From Elusimicrobia bacterium RIFCSPLOWO2_01_FULL_64_13 (GTDB lineage Bacteria; Elusimicrobiota; Elusimicrobia; 2-02-FULL-39-32), in the NCBI GenBank assembly GCA_001800095.1, contig MGUT01000015.1, positions 10,677 through 21,712 on the forward strand: a stretch of DNA of 11,036 nucleotides. The letters run 5' to 3'. Positions 5,988 through 11,036 of the stretch are shown one piece after another; within the stretch, counting starts at the first letter, position 1; every line of letters begins with the position of its first letter. The position numbers and the translations under genes were made by a program. The notes beneath the pieces are model-generated. The model made no database searches, had not been told where the DNA came from, and was given only the letters and a program-made list of their open reading frames with translations.

Positions 5988-6551
5988 ATGACCAGAAACG
6001 TGGGCGCCGCGGACGGGGTCGTTAGAATCGTCACGGCGGTCGCCGGATTCGTTGTCGCCGCGGCGCTTTTGTCCGCCTGCGGCAAGCCCGAGGGCCCTCC
6101 GTCCTCTTCCTCCCCGCTTTCCCGCCAGGAGATGGCCGCGAAATTCCCGGCCGACCTGGGTCCCGCCACCGTGGACGTTTCCGCATACCCGCGCGAGGTC
6201 CAGGACGGCTACCGCGTCTTCCTCGCCGTCTGCTCTTCCTGCCATTCCACCGCCCGGCCCCTCAACTCCTCCCTCACCAGCGCGTTCGACTGGAAGCGGT
6301 TCGTCCAGAGGATGCACGTCAAGGTCGAGGACCGGGGCTACCACCTGGAGAAGCCCGACATGAAGAAGATCCTCGATTTCCTCGTATACGATGCCGCCGC
6401 CAGGAAGGTCAAGGGCAGGAAGGATTTCGAGGCGCGGCAGAAGGAGCTGAACGGACTTTTCAACGACATGGTCCGGGAGAGGGAGCGTTTGATTTCGGAG
6501 GAGACCAAGAACCTCCCCAAGAAGGAAACGCCCTACGTCGGGGTCAAATGA
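5988..6551 (+). CDS. Lipoprotein monoheme c-type cytochrome
   Basis: The protein has 187 residues. After a hydrophobic segment (about 12-30), LLSAC forms a lipobox with Cys31 as the lipidated residue, so the mature protein should be membrane-anchored in the periplasm or outer membrane. A Ser/Pro-rich linker follows. One heme-binding CSSCH is at residues 82-86, and Met109 or Met125 could be the distal heme ligand. The segment after the heme motif (about 100-135) is predicted helical, as in small class I cytochromes. The last 50 residues are highly charged and probably helical or coiled. Translation is well supported by AAGGAG at 5974-5979, 8 bases before ATG 5988. It would carry single electrons between inner-membrane donors and the porin-cytochrome complex encoded downstream; that link is inference from position. 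I cannot assign a named subfamily. Confidence 0.85.
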   Translation: MTRNVGAADGVVRIVTAVAGFVVAAALLSACGKPEGPPSSSSPLSRQEMAAKFPADLGPATVDVSAYPREVQDGYRVFLAVCSSCHSTARPLNSSLTSAFDWKRFVQRMHVKVEDRGYHLEKPDMKKILDFLVYDAAARKVKGRKDFEARQKELNGLFNDMVRERERLISEETKNLPKKETPYVGVK

Positions 6552-6588
6552 ACCCTTTTAAATCGCCGGACAACGGCGGCCGCGGCCA

Positions 6589-6622
6589 GACTTCGGATCC
6601 ACGGAAGTCCGACCGTTTTTTT
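6589..6622 (+). terminator. Possible intrinsic terminator after the lipoprotein cytochrome gene
   Basis: A GACTTC/GAAGTC stem (6589-6594 and 6604-6609) with a 9-base loop is followed after 6 bases by seven T (6616-6622). The gap between stem and T run weakens the call. The same T run sits 12 bases before the tRNA-like gene. In addition, GTCCGA (6607-6612) could pair with TCGGAC (6632-6637), which includes the first three bases of that gene. Confidence 0.4.
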
Positions 6623-6634
6623 ATCCGATTTTCG

Positions 6635-6722
6635 GACGCTATCGTCTAACGGCCAGGACGCTGCAACCCGGTCTCATTTGGTGCTCGATGCAGAGATTCA
6701 GGTTCAAATCCTGATAGCGTCA
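6635..6722 (+). tRNA. tRNA-Glu-like gene with an enlarged anticodon loop
   Basis: The acceptor stem is a perfect 7 bp (6635-6641 with 6715-6721), followed by discriminator A6722. T8-C9 and a D arm (GTC...GAC, 6644-6659) match bacterial tRNA-Glu in length and sequence. The T arm is perfect: TCAGG, loop TTCAAAT, CCTGA (6698-6714). At the canonical place there is a perfect 5-bp anticodon stem (CTGCA 6661-6665, TGCAG 6689-6693) and a 4-base variable region (6694-6697). However, 23 bases (6666-6688) separate the stem halves instead of 7. Within them, GTCTCAT (6671-6677) looks like a Glu(CTC) loop with U33 and A37, but its own flanking stem (6666-6670 with 6678-6682) has a mismatch and a wobble. 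No CCA is encoded. It could be a functional tRNA with an extended anticodon arm, an intron-like insertion, or a pseudogene. No clear promoter is seen, and the decaheme gene's ribosome site begins 29 bases after it. Confidence 0.7.
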
Positions 6723-6763
6723 CCGGATCAGTCAGGTCAGACATATCCCCAAGGAGGTACACC

Positions 6764-7669
6764 ATGCCAAGATCGTTCACACGCTTGTTCCTGACCGGAA
6801 CAGCCGTCGTGTGGGCTTTCGGAACCGCGCAAGGAGCGACTCCCGAAAAGGTCGGGGCGTCCACCTGCATGTCCTGCCACGCCGAAGCGGCCGAGCAGTT
6901 CAAGCAGAATGTCCACGCCAAGACCTTCTCCGCCCTCAAGAATATCCCATTCGAGGAGTCCTGCGAAACCTGCCACGGTCCCGGATCCCTGCACGCGGGG
7001 GCCGCCGGCGACAAGTCGAATCCCGACTTCGCCACCATCAAGAACCCGGCGAAGGCGGGCGCCAAGGAGTCATCGGAGACCTGTCTCCAGTGCCATGCGG
7101 GCGGCCAGCAGATGTTCTGGAAAGGAAGCAAGCACGACGTCCAGAACGTCTCCTGCGCCGAATGCCACAGCGTCCACTCCGGGTCAGGGAAGAAGCTCAT
7201 GGCCAAGGCGACGGAATCGGAGACCTGCTTCCAATGCCACTCGGCCATCAAGGGGCAGATCAACCGTTCGGCCCACATGCCGGTCGCGGAAGGGAAGCTC
7301 CAATGCTCCTCCTGCCACAATCCCCACGGCAGCCCGGGCACCAAGAACCTCAAGGCCGATTCCGCCAACAGCCTCTGCTACCAATGCCACGAGGACAAGC
7401 GCGGACCCTTCCTCTGGGAGCACATGCCGGTGCGCGAGAGCTGCCTGACCTGCCACCAGCCGCACGGCTCGCACAACGACAAGATGCTCTCGGCCAAGCG
7501 GAACCTGCTCTGCCAGAGGTGCCACAATTCCACCCGGCATCCGGGCACGCTCTATCAGGGGGGCGACGCGGGCAACCAGCATAACCGCATATTCAACCAG
7601 TCCTGCACGAACTGCCATTCCAACATCCATGGGTCGAATCATCCTTCGGGCAAGTTCTTCCTTAGGTAA
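6764..7669 (+). CDS. Decaheme c-type cytochrome, DmsE/MtrA family (periplasmic half of porin-cytochrome conduit)
   Basis: The protein has 301 residues and an N-terminal Sec signal (about 1-24, cleavage near AQG/A). Ten CXXCH motifs start at residues 35, 67, 107, 131, 155, 181, 205, 227, 250 and 281, the heme count of MtrA, PioA and DmsE. Characteristic blocks repeat: HMPVAEGKLQCSSCHNPHGS and HMPVRESCLTCHQPHGS, and the C-terminus GSNHPSGKFFLR is typical of the DmsE group. In such systems the decaheme protein lies inside an outer-membrane barrel and forms a heme wire from periplasm to cell surface; export and CcmFH-type maturation are required. A strong AAGGAGG (6751-6757) lies 6 bases before ATG 6764. 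The barrel gene follows after 12 bases and is surely co-transcribed. MtrA/DmsE membership is from motif pattern and partner gene; the terminal acceptor (metal oxide, DMSO or other) cannot be told. Confidence 0.95.
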   Translation: MPRSFTRLFLTGTAVVWAFGTAQGATPEKVGASTCMSCHAEAAEQFKQNVHAKTFSALKNIPFEESCETCHGPGSLHAGAAGDKSNPDFATIKNPAKAGAKESSETCLQCHAGGQQMFWKGSKHDVQNVSCAECHSVHSGSGKKLMAKATESETCFQCHSAIKGQINRSAHMPVAEGKLQCSSCHNPHGSPGTKNLKADSANSLCYQCHEDKRGPFLWEHMPVRESCLTCHQPHGSHNDKMLSAKRNLLCQRCHNSTRHPGTLYQGGDAGNQHNRIFNQSCTNCHSNIHGSNHPSGKFFLR

Positions 7670-7681
7670 GGGGGCGACATC

Positions 7682-9916
7682 ATGAAAACCATGACCAATG
7701 CTTTATGGAAGACGGCAGGTTTGGCGGTTGCCGCGTGTTTATTGGCGGTCCCGGCCCGCTCCGAGACCACCGTGTCCCAGGAAGCGGAAGTGGGCTACCA
7801 GAACAGGCACCAGAGCGGCAACGAGGCGAAGTTCGAGGAATACGGCGAGGTGCCGGACGGTCCGGTGCTTAAACTGTACCGTATGAAGCTCGAGAAGGGC
7901 GGCACGGAGGTCGAGTTCAAGGCCAAGGACGTCCTGCAGGAGCAGCAGTCTTTCAAGGTGCTCGTGAACAAGGATTCCAAGCTCAAGGTCAAGGCCTCCT
8001 GGAACCAGACGCCCCACCTCTTCTCGAACGACGCGCACAGCCCCTACGTTCAATCGGCCCCCGGGGTTTTCGTCATCCCCGACACGGTCAAGGGGACCCT
8101 GGGCGCGGCCAACACCACCACGTTCGTGAACATCGTGAACACCCTGGATTCGGGAGGCATGCCTCTCGGATTCCGCAGGGACGAAGGGAGCGTTTCCCTC
8201 TCCCTCGCGCCCTCGGACTCGCTCAAGTTCAGCTTGAGCGCCACCGAGGCCCTCAAACGGGGCTCGAAAGCCAAAGGCGCTTCATTCGGGTTCAGCCACG
8301 TGGTGGAACTGCCGGAGCCCATCGACTACCGCATCTACAGCTCGAACGTGGGCGCGGAGTATAACTCCAAAGGCGTTCAGCTCGGGTTCGGCTACGGCTT
8401 CTCCTCGTTCAAGAACGACATCGAGGAGATGGTCTGGGACAACGGCAAGCGCTCGGCGGACCGCGCGGCCAGCAACGCCGGCTACGTCGCCGGCGACCAG
8501 AGCGCCAAGGGCCGGATGCACCTGGCCCCGGACAACGTCGCGCACAACGTCTCCCTGAACGCGGGAGCCAACCTTCCCTTCGGGAGCCGGGTCACGGCCT
8601 CGCTCTCCTACGGGGTGATGAGCCAGAACCAGGACCTCCAGCCCTACACCATCAACTCGGCCATCGTCAGGGGTTCCACAGGGACCCCGTCGGACGCGCC
8701 GTTCACGGCTTCCGACCCCCGGAACCTGCCCACGAACAAGGCCAACGCCAAGATGATCAACCTGGTCCAGAACTACGGCGTCACCAGCAACCCCTGGCAG
8801 TCCCTGACCCTGGGAGTGAAGTTCCGCTCCCAGATGATGGACAACCGCACTTCGGAAGTCATATTCCCGGGACAGGTGCGCTTCGACCAGGTCTGGGAAG
8901 GCGGCAACATCGAGAACCACGCCTTCCAATACCGCAAGACCCTGGTCGAAGGGAGCGCGGGCTACCAGGTCATCCAGCCCGTCTCCATCGGCTTGAGCTA
9001 CGGGGTGGAATGGACCGACCGCGACCACCGCGAAGTGACCGAGCAGAAGGAGAAGACCCTTGCCGCCACGACCGACATCCGGCCGGCCGAAGGGTTCCTC
9101 ATCCGGGGCAAGTTCGTGAACTCCAAGAGGCAGGTGGACCACTTCGACGTCGAGGACTTGAACGCCGGCAACGAACTGCCGGGGCTGCGCCGCTTCGACT
9201 TGAGCGAGCGGGTGCGCAACCAGGGCGGATTATCGGTGCAGATGAGCAAGGGTCCGGTGAACCTGGCCCTCTCGGGCTCCCTCCGGCACGACGATTACCG
9301 GGCGGGTCCGGGCGACCTCACCGACGGAGTGGCCGGCAACCAGAACCAGATGTACGGCCTCCTCGAGGACCGCGGCAAGCAGGCGGCCCTCGACCTCGGG
9401 TTGGACGTGAACGACCGGATCGGCGTGAGCGCCTTCTACGACTACGAGGACGCCCGCGGGCTCCAGAGGTCCAACGAGAACGCCGCCGTGCTGAACCAGG
9501 ACGGAGCGACGGACTGGACCACCCGGACGATCGACCGCTACCACACGGCGGGTCTGGGTCTGGACATCAAGAAAGTCAAGGACCGCGCGGACATCCACTT
9601 CGGCTACGACCTCTCGCAATCGAAGGGCTCCACGGAACTCGTGGCCCTGGGTTCGGGACACTCGGGCAAGCCGAGCCTTCCCGACACCAAGATCACCAAG
9701 CAGGACGTGACCGTGAAGACGGACATCAAGATCACGGACAACCTGTCCCTGGGTCTCGGGTACCTGTACGAGAAGTACGACGTGACGGACTGGGCGACGG
9801 AGAACGTCCCCATCGCGTCCGGCCAGTTCGCCGGGCAGGTGAACATCTACCTGGCCGACGCTTCCCGGGACTACAACGCCCACGTCGGCACCGTGATGGC
9901 GAAGTATAAGTGGTGA
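7682..9916 (+). CDS. MtrB/PioB family outer-membrane beta-barrel (decaheme-associated porin)
   Basis: The protein has 744 residues. The signal peptide is about 1-27 (ALWKTAGLAVAACLLAVPARS). The mature chain is made of alternating-residue strands with Gly/Asn/Asp-rich turns, such as GYGFSSFKND and LSYGVMSQNQD. It ends in a strand closing with an aromatic residue (AKYKW), the usual recognition end for outer-membrane assembly. Size and repeated patterns (RYHTAGLGLDIKK, HFGYDLSQSKGS, LGLGYLYEKYDVTDW) fit MtrB/PioB barrels, which sheathe a decaheme cytochrome across the outer membrane. Position 12 bases after a ten-heme MtrA-type gene strongly supports this. The mature part contains no cysteine, so the N-terminal CXXC of Shewanella MtrB is absent. 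A G-rich ribosome site (7670-7674) precedes ATG 7682. No outer-surface MtrC-type cytochrome gene follows immediately; a strong terminator does. Confidence 0.92.
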   Translation: MKTMTNALWKTAGLAVAACLLAVPARSETTVSQEAEVGYQNRHQSGNEAKFEEYGEVPDGPVLKLYRMKLEKGGTEVEFKAKDVLQEQQSFKVLVNKDSKLKVKASWNQTPHLFSNDAHSPYVQSAPGVFVIPDTVKGTLGAANTTTFVNIVNTLDSGGMPLGFRRDEGSVSLSLAPSDSLKFSLSATEALKRGSKAKGASFGFSHVVELPEPIDYRIYSSNVGAEYNSKGVQLGFGYGFSSFKNDIEEMVWDNGKRSADRAASNAGYVAGDQSAKGRMHLAPDNVAHNVSLNAGANLPFGSRVTASLSYGVMSQNQDLQPYTINSAIVRGSTGTPSDAPFTASDPRNLPTNKANAKMINLVQNYGVTSNPWQSLTLGVKFRSQMMDNRTSEVIFPGQVRFDQVWEGGNIENHAFQYRKTLVEGSAGYQVIQPVSIGLSYGVEWTDRDHREVTEQKEKTLAATTDIRPAEGFLIRGKFVNSKRQVDHFDVEDLNAGNELPGLRRFDLSERVRNQGGLSVQMSKGPVNLALSGSLRHDDYRAGPGDLTDGVAGNQNQMYGLLEDRGKQAALDLGLDVNDRIGVSAFYDYEDARGLQRSNENAAVLNQDGATDWTTRTIDRYHTAGLGLDIKKVKDRADIHFGYDLSQSKGSTELVALGSGHSGKPSLPDTKITKQDVTVKTDIKITDNLSLGLGYLYEKYDVTDWATENVPIASGQFAGQVNIYLADASRDYNAHVGTVMAKYKW

Positions 9917-9943
9917 CGGACGGGATCATCCAGTACTGACGAA

Positions 9944-9991
9944 GATCCGGCGGGGCGGCTGACCGCTCCGCCGGATCCGGCGGAGGTTTTT
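9944..9991 (+). terminator. Intrinsic terminator with overlapping alternative hairpins
   Basis: Three overlapping copies of a GC-rich unit are present. Hairpin A pairs 9944-9958 with 9963-9977 (15 bp with one G-U, loop CTGA). Hairpin B lies in a perfect 20-bp palindrome at 9966-9985 (8-bp stem, loop GATC), followed by G and five T (9987-9991), a textbook terminator. The two hairpins share bases and cannot form together. It closes the decaheme-porin unit 27 bases after its stop. Confidence 0.85.
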
Positions 9992-10045
9992 CAAACCGAT
10001 TTTTCCGGAGATCGATCTTCTTTCATATATCAAAGGAGGCCAAAC

Positions 10046-10720
10046 ATGAAGTTGACGATGCGATGGGCGTTCTTGGCGGCGGCGGGGATCCTGCTGCCGG
10101 CGGCTGTCCTGGCCGCGGAGCCGGCGAACGGAGAGGGGCAAAAGATTTACGACGCCAAGTGCGCCTCCTGCCACGGCAAGGACGCCAAGGGCAATCCCAA
10201 CATGGCCAAGATATTCAAGGTGGAGACCTCGGCCCTGGACCTGACGTGGGAAGGGTCCTCCGGCAAAGAGGACGCGGAGCTGAAGGCCGTCATCTCCAAG
10301 GGAAAGAACAAGATGCCGGCCTATGAGAAACAGATCAAGCCGGAGCAGATCGACGCCTTGCTGGCTTACGTGAGGAGTTTGGCACCCGTGAAGGAATCCG
10401 CCGGCGGAGAAACGGCCGGGTCCGGGGAAGGCGCGGCCGCTCCCGTCGTTTCCGAAGCCGCCAAGGCCCAGTACGCGAAATCCTGCGCCTCCTGCCACGG
10501 CAAGGCCGGGGAAGGCAGCCCCGCCATGGCCAAGGTCTTCAAGGTGGACCCCGCTCTCCTGAACATGGTGGACTCCGACACCCTGGCCAAGTCCGACGCG
10601 GAATTGATCAAGATCACCCAGGACGGCCTGAATAAGATGCCGGGCTATCAAGGCAAACTTTCCGACGATCTCATCGCGGAGGTCATCGGGTACCTCCGCT
10701 CCATGAAGGCGGCGGAATAG
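10046..10720 (+). CDS. Periplasmic diheme cytochrome c (two class I domains)
   Basis: The protein has 224 residues. A Sec signal (about 1-24, cleavage at VLAA/EP) precedes two homologous cytochrome c domains, about 25-113 and 137-222, joined by a Gly/Ala/Glu-rich linker. Each has a CASCHGK heme motif (39-45 and 147-153), a shared MAK(I/V)FKV stretch after it, and a KMP motif giving the distal Met ligand (Met90 and Met198). The halves clearly come from an internal duplication. Such proteins are soluble electron shuttles or subunits of quinol-linked or cytochrome-linked complexes. Translation is supported by AAAGGAGG (10032-10039), 6 bases before ATG 10046. The strong terminator at 9944-9991 separates it from the porin gene. 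AT-rich bases including CATATAT (about 10024-10030) may hold its own -10, but no clear -35 is visible. It could feed electrons to the decaheme conduit; this is inference from context. Confidence 0.93.
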   Translation: MKLTMRWAFLAAAGILLPAAVLAAEPANGEGQKIYDAKCASCHGKDAKGNPNMAKIFKVETSALDLTWEGSSGKEDAELKAVISKGKNKMPAYEKQIKPEQIDALLAYVRSLAPVKESAGGETAGSGEGAAAPVVSEAAKAQYAKSCASCHGKAGEGSPAMAKVFKVDPALLNMVDSDTLAKSDAELIKITQDGLNKMPGYQGKLSDDLIAEVIGYLRSMKAAE

Positions 10721-10751
10721 TAAATCCGGACCAAAAACACCGTCATCATTC

Positions 10752-11036
10752 TTGGACCAACGTCGCGCCAGGGCCGTTCCGGGCAGGCGCCCTGCCGGGA
10801 AAAGAGCCGGCATTCGGGCGGGGCTTCTTGCCGCCTGGGCCGCGGCCTCGCTCCTCGGGGCGCCGGGACTCTCCGCCCAGGACAATGAGCTCTGCTTCTC
10901 CTGCCACGGACAGGGAGCCGCGGGGATTCCCCATGTAAGCGCCAAGGAGTTCGGCAGGTCCATCCACAGGAGGAACCTCTGCCTGTCCTGCCACGCGGAT
11001 GCCTCGGACATCCCCCACCCCGCCAAGCTCGCCCCG
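10752..11036 (+). CDS. Multiheme c-type cytochrome, N-terminal part (runs off window)
   Basis: The reading frame stays open to the window end, giving 95 residues. An Arg-rich N-terminus leads to a hydrophobic segment (LLAAWAAASLLGAPGLSA, about 25-42), a plausible signal peptide with cleavage near LSA/QD. Two heme motifs follow, CFSCH (residues 48-52) and CLSCH (77-81), with spare histidines (IPHV, SIH, IPHP) that could be axial ligands. The spacing C-H..PHV..F..SIH...C..CH..PHP..L is typical of multiheme cytochromes of the c3/NapC-like kind, some of which continue into a cytochrome b domain; more hemes are expected beyond the window. No ATG or GTG in this frame precedes the signal segment. 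TTG 10752 is the best start and has no visible Shine-Dalgarno, so the start is uncertain. The gap of 31 bases after the diheme gene suggests co-transcription. Confidence 0.72.
   Translation, partial: MDQRRARAVPGRRPAGKRAGIRAGLLAAWAAASLLGAPGLSAQDNELCFSCHGQGAAGIPHVSAKEFGRSIHRRNLCLSCHADASDIPHPAKLAP

Noticed and set aside
6666..6681. Archaeal-type or group I intron in the tRNA
   Set aside because: Sixteen bases is far too short for a group I intron. No bulge-helix-bulge is formed, and removal at simple points does not restore U33. The excess length is kept as an unexplained feature only.
6635..6722. tRNA-Sec or another long-variable-arm tRNA
   Set aside because: The acceptor stem is 7 bp, the D arm is Glu-like, and the region next to the T stem is a normal 4-base variable region when the 5-bp anticodon stem is formed.
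8282..9142. Long open frame on the minus strand inside the porin gene
   Set aside because: It is a by-product of GC-rich codon use. The composition is Val/Gly/Asp-rich with no recognisable domain, while the plus-strand frame is clearly an MtrB/PioB barrel.
9926..11026. Long minus-strand open frame across the diheme and last cytochrome genes
   Set aside because: It runs antisense through two heme-motif genes and the terminator, has no convincing start or domain, and mirrors codon bias of the real frames.

Overview
The window is GC-rich, gene-dense DNA from a diderm (Gram-negative-type) bacterium built for anaerobic or metal-linked respiration. The diderm call rests on an outer-membrane beta-barrel of the MtrB/PioB type, a lipoprotein signal and periplasmic multiheme cytochromes. 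An acidobacterial or similar subsurface lineage would fit, but nothing here fixes the phylum.

Left part (1-4112). The 3' end of a decarboxylating 6-phosphogluconate dehydrogenase converges on a minus-strand pair. That pair is a large membrane protein (degenerate class III cyclase domain, one transmembrane helix, two jelly-roll domains) followed, with overlapping or touching ends, by hemW, a radical-SAM heme chaperone. A good sigma70-type promoter lies about 155 bases ahead of the pair. Next, also on the minus strand, is a stand-alone CheY-type receiver protein.

Middle (4113-6551). A Crp/Fnr-family regulator diverges from the receiver gene and may be translated from a leaderless transcript. 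Directly behind it, a perfect Crp/Fnr-type palindrome sits about 42 bases ahead of the predicted start of the next transcript, the usual class II activator position. That transcript would carry a DUF488 protein and a hemerythrin-like protein. A separate promoter drives a lipoprotein monoheme cytochrome c.

Right part (6552-11036). A tRNA-Glu-like gene has normal acceptor, D and T arms, but 23 bases lie between the two halves of its anticodon stem instead of 7. It is followed by a decaheme cytochrome (DmsE/MtrA family) and a 744-residue MtrB/PioB-type barrel, a porin-cytochrome conduit for moving electrons across the outer membrane. An elaborate terminator closes this unit. A periplasmic diheme cytochrome c with two homologous domains follows, then the start of another multiheme cytochrome that runs off the window.

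Read together, this is an extracellular electron transfer locus. A redox- or NO-responsive regulator with its likely target unit lies on one side, and a heme-handling gene (hemW) is near by. The items most worth a second look are the aberrant tRNA, the pseudocyclase/jelly-roll membrane protein paired with hemW, and the regulator-palindrome pair.
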